Below are positions 32,976 to 44,645 of a DNA stretch of 64,000 bases, piece by piece. The notes below the pieces were generated by a model that was not told the DNA's origin, did not search any database, and saw only the letters and a list, made by a program, of their open reading frames with translations. Position 1 is the first letter of the stretch. Each line of letters begins with the position of its first letter. The translations under genes and the position numbers were made by a program. The stretch covers positions 193,543-257,542 of the forward strand of contig JAGFNQ010005391.1 in NCBI GenBank assembly GCA_024364735.1, written 5' to 3'. This stretch comes from Boesenbergia rotunda (taxonomy: Eukaryota > Streptophyta > Magnoliopsida > Zingiberales > Zingiberaceae).

Positions 32976-32984
32976 CTTTATATA
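32976..32984 (-). promoter_or_regulatory. TATA box of Copia A copy 3, 3' LTR
   Basis: TATATAAAG on the minus strand, followed (lower coordinates) by a GA/CT-rich leader at 32885-32930. Confidence 0.65.
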
Positions 32985-33176
32985 GTATCATCTCCCTTGC
33001 CAAGTCTCCCTCTTAACGGAATTTTCATAACAAATTTATCCTATAAATTCTCTTATGAATTATTCCGTTTAAACCAAGTTTTATTATAACTAACTTTATA
33101 ATAAAACAAATACTTCTCTCTTTTAATTATGGAATAAATTTTTATAAAATTTATTATATAAATTTTCTCATCATGG

Positions 33177-33414
33177 AAAAATCAATTCATAATTGATTTT
33201 ATTAATTAAAATAAACCATTTAAAGTTTATTTTAATCTCCATAAAAAAAATAAATTTATTATATAAATTTTTCTTTATGATGGAAAAATCAATTCATAAT
33301 TGATTTTATAAAATAAAATAAACCAATCCATGGTTCATTTTAATTTCCATAAAAAGAATAAATTTATTATATAAATTTTTCTTATCATGGAAAAATCAAT
33401 TCATAATTGATTTT
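33177..33414. repeat. Three tandem ~107-bp modules with a perfect inverted repeat
   Basis: The 23-bp palindrome (arms AAAATCAATT/AATTGATTTT, loop CAT) is at 33177, 33285 and 33392. The same three-fold array is in the 5' LTR (about 40888-41130). Copy 1 has one degenerate version near 6440, so the array expanded within the family. Confidence 0.85.
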
Positions 33415-34750
33415 ATAAAATAAAAATAAATCATTTAAAGTTTATTTTAATTTCCATGAAAACAAATTTATTTATCCATAATTTTTATAAAACAAATCGC
33501 ACTTGATTTATTTTATTAATTAAACCAATTAAATTGGTTTCTCCCCTTTGTATTGGCCGGCCACCTCAAGCCCGATCCCTCACGAATTAAACTCATTTAA
33601 TTCGCCCAATAAGCCTTCAAAAGACTTAGCCATTTTTAGCTTCCATTGCGCCTCTGATAAATTCAGATTCGACTTATTTCTCTTGATTGGAAAATCCAAT
33701 TTTCAACTCGTTTTAAATCCCTCGGATTACTCGTAGTGCGTGTGGCTAAATAGGCTTTCGATTTATGTTGGCCGTCTATAATCAACTAATTATAGAACGA
33801 TCATGAGTGACACCTAGTAGTACATCATGACCCCCAATTAATCGAAAGATCAACGGTTGACCTCAGAAGTAATTCTGAAACCCTTCAGCAGCTCTAATGA
33901 ATCGTGCCTCATTCCCTTCACCATCTTATACCCACTTGGTTCAGGACATGGTCTGTTTGTGTCAGTCCCCACTAGACTGACTACGTCACACCTAGCCCAA
34001 GTAGTGTCTTTCTCGTCCTTTGGATTTCTAATTACTCTCATGTATTTTAGAGACTCGCACTCTATACATGACATGCTCTGGCCAGAGGCTTTGAGTAACA
34101 ATCCGACGATAGGCCTGGGTATACATCTCCTCGCAAGGAGTTGTGAATCCTTTGTAGGTTGTTCGAACATCTTCGGGCACTTCGGCATATACCCAATCAT
34201 CCTGGGTCCACACCTCCTTGGAGATGCTTGCTTAAAATGTTAAAGTATAAGTCTCCATGACCAAGATGACTTGAACACCGCAAGTCAAAGGAACATCGCA
34301 CTTAAGCTGCAGTAAGAACTTCATTGACATATCTATATAGATAACCATATGAAGTCTCACAGCTAGTCACTCCAATGAACTAGTTCCCTTAACTAGTTCA
34401 TCCATGTTTATCTCTGGACATCCCAATGTCACCAGCCAGTGAGAATCAGCTGATTAGAGAATAACCCATGCTAGTCTTAACAGAATTGATAGTGTCCGTT
34501 TTTATCAATTCATCGACTAGGGATAATTTCAATACTTCACAATTGCACATGTAGAGATAATCACTAGTTGTGATCCCATCACAAATTCTCTTATGCTGTG
34601 AGTTGTATTGCGGACATTCAGTAGATGAGTTTAAGATCCCAATCATATACACAAGCATGTATACTCAAATAGTGAATTATCATTTATTAAAATAAATGTT
34701 TACAATCATAAGGCGATTGCCTTAGGACACATCTCTCATATCACTAACAA

Positions 34751-34762
34751 ACTCCCACTTGG
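34751..34762 (-). other. Polypurine tract of Copia A copy 3
   Basis: Minus strand AAGTGGGAGTT next to the LTR start. Confidence 0.85.
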
Positions 34763-34763
34763 C

Positions 34764-37700
34764 CTAATGCCAATCGCTACGGTATCCAATACCACAGGCT
34801 CTAACATGACCCTCAAACATACTTTGAGGTAAGGCCTTAGTTAAAGGATCCGCTAAATTCCTTTCAGTGGGAATTTTCTCAATTTGTATGTCATTCCTAC
34901 TTATAATCTCTCTGATCAGATGATAGCGGCGAAGCACGTGTTTGGATCGCTGATGAGACCTTGGTTCCTTTGCTTGTGCAATAGCTCCATTGTTGTCGCA
35001 GTAAACCGGCACTGCTTCATCAATGGTTGGAACCACGCCATGTTCGGAGACGAACTTCTTGATCCAGACTGCTTCCTTTGCTGCTTTCGAAGCTGCGATA
35101 TATTCCGCTTCCGTGGTAGAATCCGCTACGGTGTCTTGTTTGGAACATTTCCAACTTACTGCGCCTCCATTCTAAGTAAATACGTATCCAGACTGCGATT
35201 TGGAGTCATCCTTATCTGTCTGGAAACTGGCATTTGTATACCCACGTATTACCATATCTCCTTCTCCATATATTAGGAACACATCCTTAGTTCTTCTTAA
35301 GTACTTAAGGATTGTCTTGACAGCCGCCCAATGATCCATTCCTGGATCTGACTGGTATCTTCTTGTGACGCTTAAAGCATACAATACATCGGGCCTAGTA
35401 CACAACATAGCATACATGATAGATCCTATCGCGGATGCATAAGGAATCTTATTCATGCAAATCCTCTCGTCTTCTGTGCGTGGACACATAGACTTTGAAA
35501 GGTTGATCCTATGCCTGATGGGAAGGTAACCTTTCTTGGATTCTGACATGCTAAACCTTTTTAGCACTCGGTCTATATATGTAGACTGCGAAAGACCAAG
35601 CAACCATTTTTATCTATCTCTATAGATTCTAATCCCAAGGATATAGATTGCTTCTCCCAGGTCTTTCATGGAGAAAGTTTTGGACAACCAAATTTTAACT
35701 GTCTGTAAAACTGATATATCGTTTCCTATAAGTAATATGACATCGACATATAATACTAGGAATACGACTGCACTCCCACTAACCTTCTTGTACACACAAG
35801 GTTCGTCAGGATTTTGTGAGAAATCAAACTCTTTGATTGTCTCATCAAAACGGATATTCCAGCTCCTTGATGCTTGCTTCAGTCCATATATGGATCGTCG
35901 AAGCTTGCATACATTGGTTTTATCAACCGATGTGAAACCTTCAGTTTGTATCATGTATACATCCTCAAGCAGGTTTCCATTAAGGAAAGCTGTTTTCACA
36001 TCCATTTGCCATATCTCATAATCATAATGAGCTGCTATGGCTAGGAGCATCCGAATGGATTTAAGCATAGCTACTGGCGAATAGGTTTCGTCATAATCAA
36101 TTCCTTGCATCTGACGATATCCTTTTGACACTAATCTAGCCTTAAAGGTAACAACATTACCTTCCATGTCGGTTTTCTTTTTGAAAACCCACTTGCACCC
36201 TATGGGCTTAATCCCTTCAGGTGGGTTAACCAAGTCCCATACTTGGTTTTCGTACATGGAATCCATTTCCGACTTCATGGCCTCAAGCCATTTGTCCCTT
36301 TCTGAACTTTTCAGAACATCTTCATAACTGAGAGGTTTGTCATCGCCTATGAGTAACACGTCGTTCGATTCACTTATGAGAAATCCGTATCTCTCTGGAA
36401 TATTACGTGTCCTATCAGATCTACGAAGAGGTGGTGTAGTTTTAGGTTCAACTGATAGCTCATCATTATGAGGTATTGGTTGTGGGTCTAGACTAGGTGT
36501 CTCTGTAATGTCTATTGGAGTTTCTTGAACTTCATCAAGTTCAATGCCACTCCCACTGTTTTCTTGTAAAAGAAATTCTTTTTCCAGAAATACAGCATGC
36601 CCTGAAACAAACACCTTTTGTTCCAAGGGATGATAGAATTGGTAACCCTTCGTTTCCTTAGGGTATCCAATAAATATACATTTATCAGTCTTAGTATCCA
36701 ATTTGTCTGATACTGTCCGCTTCACATAAGCCGGACAACCCCATATCTTAAGGTGAGTTAAGTGGGGTTTCTTACTATTCCATGTCTCATATGGACTAGT
36801 GGAGACTACCTTGGTCGGGACTCTGTTTAGCAAGTAAACAGCTGTCTTAAGTGCATAGCCCCAAAAGGATTTTGGAAGAGTTGCATGATTCATCATAGAC
36901 CTAACCATGTCTATCAAGGTTCGGTTACGCCTCTCAGATACACCATTATGCTGTGGTGTATACGGCGGAGTCCATTGGGACAATATCCCATTGTCCCTAA
37001 GATAATCTTGTAACTCTTGACACAAGTATTCACCACCTCGATCGGATCAATGTATCTTAATACTTTTGCCAAGCTGTTTCTCTACTTCATTTCTGAACTC
37101 TTTGAATTTCTCAAAGGCTTCAGATTTGTGTTTCATCAAGAACACATACCCGAATCGTGAGTGATCATCGATAAAGGTGATGAAGTAGCTATAGCCTCCG
37201 TGTGCAAGAGTTGACATTGGTCCACATACATCAGTATGTATTAGACCAAGCAATTCTCCCACTGGATTACCTTTTCCAGAAAAGGGTAATTTGGTCATCT
37301 TGCCTTTTAAGCATGATTCGCATGTATCAAATGAACCGGGTTCAAATGTTTCCAGAATTCCACATCGGTGTAATTCGGTCATACGTTTCTTACTTACATG
37401 GCCAAGATGGCAATGCCAAGTGTAGGAGTCTATTCGATTATCTATTCGAGCACGTTTATTGCTAACTTCGATATTGAAAACGTCACCGGATAAATCTAAC
37501 GTGTAGATACCATTGCACAAAGTTCCATTCCCATAAAGATCGCCATTTAAAGTTATGTAACAACAATTGTTACTAAAAGTTAAATGATAACCCTTTTCAT
37601 TCAAACATGAAATAGATACAATGTTCTTTATTAACGAAGGAACAAAATAATAATTATCCAATTCTAAGACACGTCTAGTGGAGAGCTTAAGCAAATATGT

Positions 37701-38312
37701 TCCGATGGCAACAACAGCAATCTTTGCTCCATTTCCAACTCGTAAATTCGCTTCTCCTTTGACGAGTCTTCTTCTATTCCTTAGCCCCAGTATGTCATTA
37801 CATATATGTGAGCTACACCCAGTATCAAGTACCCAGGTATTTGAGGAAATAGAGTGACATTCAATAACGAAGATACCTGAAGAGGATGGGGCATCGGATG
37901 CCTTATTCTTCAAGGACTCAAGATAAACCTTGCAGTTTCTTCGCCAGTGATCCTCCTTGCCACAGTGATGGCGAGTGCCTTTTGGGGTCTTTTCAGTCTG
38001 TTTGGCCTTTTTCTTCTTTTCCTTATTCTGTTCTTTGGCCTTCCTCTTAGAACCTTTCTTCGAGGAACCAACTAACAGTACCGTCTTATGATCCTGCTTC
38101 ACAGAAGGCTCTACAGTCTTCAGCAGGTTGAGCAACTCAGGAAACTGGTCTGGAGTTGCATTTTCAGGAGGACGGTTGGGAAGTTGATCTTCAAGGACAT
38201 AAGCAAGCTTTTCTGCCTTGAGGACTATCCTCAGGTTTCGAAGCCAGTCCATGAAGTTTGGCCCAGTCAGTTTATTAGTGTCCAAAATGGAACGCAAATT
38301 CAGTGAACACAT
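34764..38312 (-). pseudogene. gag-pol: Copia A copy 3 gag-pol, one frame with three stops
   Basis: All pieces from 38312 to 34764 stay in one frame: shortened gag (junction near 38140), a zinc knuckle with first Cys changed to Arg (RHHCGKEDHWRRNC), protease (WVLDTGCSSH), integrase (HTDVCGP, SDRGGEY, NGVSERRNR), RT and RNase H ending SDWH-TAG. Stops at 37047 (TGA for an Arg codon), 35610 (TAA) and 35172 (TAG). The RT motif reads YVDV because codon 35739-35741 is GTC rather than GAC, so the second catalytic Asp is gone. It keeps CAG where copies 1 and 2 have TAG in integrase. The gag lacks about 125 codons of capsid region, exactly as copy 1. The start MCSL matches MSSL of the others. Confidence 0.93.
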
Positions 38313-40039
38313 GATCGAGTGATTATCCTAGAAATACAAATTGAGCTTATGTGAGAAGAATGATTAAAGAATGTATCAACATACATTAATAAAATCCTAT
38401 TTATTTTTCGAATTGAATAACCCTTTTTATCAATTCGGGAGATCGTAGGAACATCTCCAAATAGGTTGATATCCAACCATAGATAAGAACAACCATGACT
38501 GTGACCATCAAGTTATTCTTAACTATGAAGGTAGGTAATTATATCGATTACATATAACATATATGTAACTATCACTTTATGCTATCAACTAATTGAATGT
38601 TTGCATAAATCATTGGGTTGTTAACTCATTAACAAGTATGCAACATTATACATAGCACCCAACTGCACCTCTCTTTACATCGACCTTGGCTGTGGCACAA
38701 CAAATCGATGCTCCAAGCTTAAGGCTGACCCATTAATCAAGAAATAGTTTTAATATGGTTGGAGCTCATTCAACCGTTTAGTCAGGCTTGGATGTGTCCA
38801 ACAACCAAAACTAAGGATTGACCTCTGACTCCAACTATATTATTCATAAACTAATTCCATGGTTTGAACATGTTGAGGTTCAAGCCGGGCATGGATGTGT
38901 CCATCAACCCAAACGAGAAACAAAACTTCGATTCTAACCATATTAATGGAAGGTGTTGGCCTTAATATTTTGTAAGGGGTTTTGGGTCTCATCCTTTCTT
39001 TTCTAAGCACATTCATGACATTATGTCATGACTAACGATTTCCTTAATAAAGTATGTATGTGACTTAATTTATCAAGTCTCATTAATTGAATTAGGAACC
39101 GGATTTCCTAATTCTAATTTCATACTTTATTGAAGGAATTGTTTTGGGAAACAATTTCCTAAATTGTCATAATCAATTTCGGAAATAATATGTTTTAAGA
39201 CTTTGATTTCTCTAAATCAAATCTTATTAAATTAAGAGAGAGATTCCCTTAATTCAACCACATATTATTTTCATGAAAATCTCTTTTAAGAAAACTCTAT
39301 AGGAAACCATTTTCCTAATTAATTTTGGAGACAACAATATGTTAGAGCATCACCTCTTAAATCAAATTTCCAAAATTTGATCACATATTTTTATTCATGG
39401 ATTCATTAATTACAACAAATTATTTTCTAAGGGTGGCTCCCCGAGGCTCAGATACCCAAAAAAAAGTAATTTGTCGTAAATCCAATTTGGACGGCTCCCC
39501 GAGGCTCAATCCAAATTAAACATGACAATTTCATTTAAAATTGGGAAATTAAATTACAACAACTAACTTTAAATTGGACGGCTCCCCGAGGCTCAATCCA
39601 AAATAATGAATTTTGTTAACAATTTAAAAACCAATTCAAATTTAATTGTCAATTAATTGTCCATAAATTTATCTAGACTTTCTTGAAAGAAAGTGCCCAA
39701 AATTGCGAGATTTCATGATAGGTTTTCAGAATAATTGTAAGTTTCCGGTACAAAGAAAACTTACATATTTCAAAAATTGGAAAATTTCTAAAATAGAAAA
39801 ATTTTCAAAGTTGGAAAGTTTTCAAAGATGGGAAGTTTTCACAATTATTATAAAAAATTTAGAAACTAGGATATTTCTAAAAGTTTACGAAATTTCATGA
39901 GGATTTCCAAACTTAGAAATTCCTAAATCTAAAATTTATTATAATTGGAAAGTTTCCATAATTGAAATTTTTTTCCAAAATTAAGATCATGACAAAGTTT
40001 TCCGCAAAACAATTATATGATTATGTCGAACACTAACCA
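38313..40039 (-). other. Long untranslated leader of Copia A copy 3
   Basis: 1.7 kb between PBS and gag ATG, no coding domain. It contains three copies of GGCTCCCCGAGGCTCA (39435, 39493, 39580), two of them inside TTGGA...TCCAA arms, and purine-rich tandem phrases near 39770-39840. In RNA it could fold into repeated hairpins. Copy 2 keeps only the gag-proximal part. Confidence 0.75.
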
Positions 40040-40051
40040 GCTCTGATACCA
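40040..40051 (-). other. Primer-binding site of Copia A copy 3
   Basis: Minus strand TGGTATCAGAGC, an initiator Met-tRNA match, two bases from the LTR end. Confidence 0.92.
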
Positions 40052-40053
40052 CT

Positions 40054-42491
40054 TGTGGGACCGGGTGCATGTTGACAAGGATACGGGTTCGTAAAATTTT
40101 AAATTTTTACGTGCAGCAGAAAAGTTAGCATAAAATAATTTCCTAAATTATTTTAACCACGTATCTAGCATGCAACCTTATGATGTGTTGACATAATCAT
40201 AAATTAAAACTTTGCGAAAAAGTAAACTAATTTACTAAGTACCTCTCGTAACTCGAAGTAAGGGACGAGATCCAACCGTAGCGTCCCCTGGAAGCTCCGC
40301 CTCTATTCGCGTCCACGCCGAGTTCTCTTCGGGATGACTTCACAAAGTCACGAGTTTTGTGCCGACGAGAACTACTAGATTCTCGGAAGGCACAACTAGA
40401 AGAACAAGAGAAGAGAAAGGAAACTAACTGCCAAGAAACGGAATCTAAATTCCGTTAAGGGAAGGAAGGAGACGCGATCCGCTTCTTCTTCTTCGGGGTC
40501 TTCTTGGTGGATGAAGCTCACGCCCACCTTGGGATTTGCACCGGCCCTAGGGGAGGAGAGAGAGCCGACCCTAGAGAGATAGGGGCACCGGCCCTAGAGA
40601 GAGAGAGAGGCGTGTAGAGAGAGAGAGAGAGGGAGCAACTAATCTTTTGATTAATTGATTGGAATTAAGGGCTTGCCTTTGGTTCCTTTATATAGTATCA
40701 TCTCCCTTGCCAAGTCTCCCTCTTAACGGAATTTTCATAACAAATTTATCCTATAAATTCTCTTATGAATTATTCCGTTTAAACCAAGTTTTATTATAAC
40801 TAACTTTATAATAAAACAAATACTTCTCTCTTTTAATTATGGAATAAATTTTCATAAAATTTATTATATAAATTTTCTCATCATGGAAAAATCAATTCAT
40901 AATTGATTTTATAAAATAAAATAAACCATTTAAAGTTTATTTTAATCTCCATAAAAAGAATAAATTTATTATATAAATTTTTCTTTATGATGGAAAAATC
41001 AATTCATAATTGATTTTATAAAATAAAATAAACCAATCTATGGTTCATTTTAATTTCCATAAAAAGAATAAATTTATGATATAAATTTTTCTTATCATGG
41101 AAAAATCAATTCATAATTGATTTTATAAAATAAAAATAAACCATTTAAAGTTTATTTTAATTTCCATGAAAACAAATTTATTTATCCATAATTTTTATAA
41201 AACAAATCGCACTTGATTTATTTTATTAATTAAACCAATTAAATTGGTTTCTCCCCTTTGTATTGGCCGGCCAAACCAAGAGGGTGGACACCCTATTTGG
41301 CCGGCCACTTCAAGCCCGATCCCTCGCGAATTAAACTCATTTAATTCGCCCAATAAGCCTTCAAAAGACTTAGCCATTTTTAGCTTCCATTGCGCCTCTG
41401 ATAAATTCAGATTAGACTTATTTCTCTTGATTGGAAAATCTAATTTTCAACTCATTTTAAATCCCTCGGATTACTCGTAGTGCGTGTGACTAAATAGGCT
41501 TTCGATTTATGTTGGTCGTCTATAATCAACTAATTATAGAACGATCATGAGTGGCACCTAGTAGTACATCATAACCCCCAATTAATCGAATGATCAACGG
41601 TTGACCTCAGAAGTAATTCTGAAACCCTTCAGCAGCTCTAATGAATCGTGCCTCATTCCCTTCACCATCTTATACCCACTTGGTTCAGGACATGGTCTGT
41701 TTGTGTCAGTCCCCACTAGACTGACTATGTCACACCTAGCCCAAGTAGTGTCTTTCTCGTCCTTTGGATTTCTAATTACTCTCATGTATTTTAGAGACTC
41801 GCACTCTATACATGACATGCTCTGGCCAGAGGCATTGAGTAACAATCCGACGATATGCTTGGTTATACATCTCCTCGCAAGGAGTGGTGAATCCTTTGTA
41901 GGCTGTTCGAACATCTTCGGGCACTTCGGCATATACCCAATCATCCTGGGTCCACACCTCCTTGGAGATGCTTGCTTAAGATGTTAAAGTATAAGTCTCC
42001 ATGACCAAGATGACTTGAACACCGCAAGTCAAAGGAACATCGCACTTAAGCAGCAGTAAGAACTTCATTGACATATCGATATAGATAACCATATGAAGTC
42101 TCACAGCTAGTCACTCCAATGAACTAGTTCCCTTAACTAGCATCCATGTTTATCTCTGGACATCCCAATGTCACCAGCCAGTGAGAATCAGCTGATTAGA
42201 GAATAACCCATGCTAGTCTTAACAAAATTGATAGTGTCCATTTTTATCAATGCATCGACTAGGGATAATTTCAATACTTCACAATTGCACATGTAGAGAT
42301 AATCACTAGTTGTGATCCCATCACAAATTCTCTTATGCTGTGAGTTGTATTGCGGACATTCATTAGATGAGTTTAAGATCCCAATCAAATACACAAGCAT
42401 GTATACTCAAATAGTGAATTATCATTTATTAAAATAAATTTTTACAATCATAAGGCGATTGCCTTTGGACACATCTCTCATATCACTAACA
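40054..42491 (-). mobile_element. Copia A copy 3, 5' LTR (2,438 bp)
   Basis: Minus strand from TGTTAGTGATATGAG at 42491 to GGTCCCACA at 40054 (one T lost from the terminus found elsewhere). TATA on the minus strand at 40686-40694. It keeps the GGCCGGCC hairpin at 41264-41306 that the 3' LTR lost. Confidence 0.92.
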
Positions 42492-42496
42492 ACTTG
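42492..42496. repeat. Target site duplication, right (ACTTG)
   Basis: Partner of 32338-32342. Confidence 0.9.
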
Positions 42497-42924
42497 TTCC
42501 TTTGTCGTAGGTGGTGGAGATCGACACTTGCGAGTAGGACACTGGTTATGATAGTGTCCTCTCTCCCCGCATTTATAACATATTATGTGACCTTTAAATT
42601 TTGAATTTATAATATTACCTTTTGATTCCACGTTGGGATTCTTCCCCTTGATTTTTGTCGTCTTCCATTTTCTCGTTTGGTTCTTCAACACCTTGTAGTC
42701 GTCACGAGCCAACCGGACTAGTTTTACTTCGTTGTCGTTAGATTCCAAATCTGAGTTGGACTCGGATATTAATTGAAACTCACTTTTGATGTGCCAAATC
42801 CCTAGAATTAAAACTCAAACTTGTCTTTAAATCCTTTGGCACATTCCACAGCCCATCTAGTCTTTCTGCAGAAATCCTCCTGAGATCTATTGACCATAGG
42901 GCCCGTCTTGACTCCTAGAGCTCC
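42497..42924 (-). pseudogene. gag: Old gag remnant with CYKCGERGHYHNQC zinc knuckle
   Basis: Minus strand, open for about 100 codons from 42748: charged region (NDNEVKLVRLARDDYKVLKN), Lys-rich stretch, then a perfect CX2CX4HX4C knuckle. Upstream codons have stops. The right edge meets the CACTT target duplication of Gypsy A, and its sequence continues at 52567 (the Ser-rich KAKSSS then GSSRSQDG reads across). The left edge meets Copia A copy 3 and continues at 32337. This is the middle of one old element split twice. Confidence 0.7.
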
Positions 42925-42929
42925 CACTT
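42925..42929. repeat. Target site duplication, left (CACTT)
   Basis: CACTT before TGTAACACC, repeated at 52562-52566. Confidence 0.9.
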
Positions 42930-43229
42930 TGTAACACCCTAAAATTTGTCAATGTAAAATCATGACAATGTATGAAAATGGTTATAATGAAATGATATAA
43001 ATTTCATGCATGTTATGAAATGTCAGGAAATACATGAAATATCATATTCATGAAATATTATTATCATGAAATGTTATGTGAATAATATTTATAAAATATT
43101 ATGTAAATAATGTTATGAATTCAGGAAAAATATTAGGAAATATTATGAATTCATAAACATGAAATATTATGAAATTTCATGATGGACTTGGCTTAATGGG
43201 CTTTGATATGGATTAGTGCAAGAGGTGAT

Positions 43230-43305
43230 AAAAAGGAGGGAGCAAGGATTGAACCTTGAACCTCCTAGTTGCACTCTCCATGTCTTAACCACTACACCAA
43301 GCATT
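43230..43305 (-). promoter_or_regulatory. tRNA-like Pol III unit, antisense, Gypsy A 5' LTR
   Basis: Minus strand: A box TGGTGTAGTGG (43289-43299, full consensus match), B-box-like GGTTCAATCC (43246-43255) in a CAAGG/CCTTG stem, T5 at 43230-43234. A-to-B spacing is close to that of a tRNA. Confidence 0.55.
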
Positions 43306-43381
43306 GTTTCTTGTTGAGAGAATAAGGAACATGCTTGTTAAGTGGGTAAGAGTGAAGAGACATGTCTTTTCATGAGAAAAG

Positions 43382-43389
43382 TATAAATA
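43382..43389 (+). promoter_or_regulatory. TATA box of Gypsy A 5' LTR
   Basis: TATAAATA followed by a long CT-rich run (43408-43438). An identical pair is in the 3' LTR (50215-50222). Confidence 0.65.
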
Positions 43390-44523
43390 TAGGAAGTTGG
43401 ATTAACTTCCTTTTTCTTCTCTTCTTCTTCTTCCTTCCCCCACCGAAACCACCATCCCCTTCTTCTCTTCTTCCATTTTCGAAAACCCTCATCCAAGGGT
43501 TCTAACCCTAGGGCAACTACAAGGAGGAAAGCCAAGTGTCTTTGCCTCTACCAAGACCAAGGAACTCTAGAGAAAAGATTTGGAAGAAAAAGGTTTTCAC
43601 ATACCCTTCAAGTGTAGGGTACCCTACGATTTAAAGAAGGTTAAATTCCAGCGCTAGGATGTAAGTATCCTCTCGCCTGCAGTGTAATCGTTCTTGTGTG
43701 ATTTCCATGCTTTGATTGATTTTGAAATAGGTGTTTTCCTTCTTGTAAATTTCGGCCAACACCTTCAAGGGAGACCTTGGTTCCTTCCTTGATGCATGGG
43801 AAGACCTTGAGACTTAGGGTATACATGTAGATGGATTTTTCTTCATGGTGTCAAGGATAAAATCTAGGGTTTTTCCTTGTAGAGGGTTTCGGCCACCCCT
43901 TGTAAGGGGTCCAGGAGAAGGGTTTTTGATTAAACTTTGATGCATACTAGTAACCCTAGGGACTCTATACACATGGGTGTTGTTTTCCAAATTTTTGAGA
44001 AGACAAAATTAGGGTTTGGTACCCTATATGACTTTCGGCCAAGGGAGAAAAAGTTAGGGCTTTGAGTTGCTTTCTACCCTATTATGTTTCCATGATTAGT
44101 ATTGTAGATAAGATAATTGTGTAAATGATTGTGTGAAGATTGGATGTCAAAAACCTAGTCTACTCTACCCTACAAGGTTTCGGCCAACCCTAGGGGAATT
44201 AGGGTTTAAGGTTGTATGATTTTCCTTATGATATATCCATGCTTAATAAGTATAGGTGAGGTGTTTGTAAGAATGCCCGAATGAATGCTTGATTGGAAAA
44301 CCAAACTCCTTTACTTGTGAGTTTCGGCCAACCCTGGTTCTAGGGTTAAGAAGTACCTAATGAGACCATGGAGCATGCTACTACATATGTGATGTATGTA
44401 TAAATTATGTGACCTATCTTGTTAGGTATAAAAGCATGCCTTATAGCCCATGGGGCACTCATATGACATGAGCATGATGTGATTGAGATGTGTTTGATAA
44501 TATGCTTAAAAAAGGTTACTCTA

Positions 44524-44645
44524 TTGAAACTGGGATCAAGAGCACCCGAATGTGTGGTGTCTCCCTAGGGGATCAAGAGCACCCGAATGTGTGGTGTGTC
44601 CCTAGGGGATCAAGAGCACCCGAATGTGTGGTGTGTCCCTTTGAG
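44524..44645 (+). repeat. Tandem repeat, three units (two in the 3' LTR)
   Basis: GGGATCAAGAGCACCCGAAT + GTGTGGTGT + CCCTAG, ~38 bp, three times here and twice at 51366-51437. This is the main cause of the LTR length difference. Confidence 0.9.

Larger units (their letters stand above)
32343..34750 (-). mobile_element. Copia A copy 3, 3' LTR (2,408 bp)
   Basis: Minus strand from TGTTAGTGATATGAG (34750) to GGTCCCAACA (32343). Compared with the 5' LTR it lacks 34 bp between two GGCCGGCCA copies near 33553, which removes the hairpin. It has three ~107-bp modules with a perfect AAAATCAATT-CAT-AATTGATTTT inverted repeat. Confidence 0.92.
32343..42491 (-). mobile_element. Copia A copy 3, complete structure (10,149 bp)
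   Basis: Both LTRs, PBS, a 1.7-kb leader, gag-pol, a polypurine tract and a matched 5-bp target duplication are present. By eye the LTRs differ at a few dozen sites over 2.4 kb, so it is fairly young, though it looks older than Gypsy A. It landed in an old SIRE-like gag. Its polyprotein has a gag deletion, three stops and a damaged RT motif, so it cannot move on its own. Confidence 0.95.

Noticed and set aside
43338..43535. 65-codon minus-strand ORF repeated at 50171-50368
   Set aside because: Repeated only because it lies in both Gypsy A LTRs; antisense to the CT-rich leader, hence Glu/Lys/Arg-rich.
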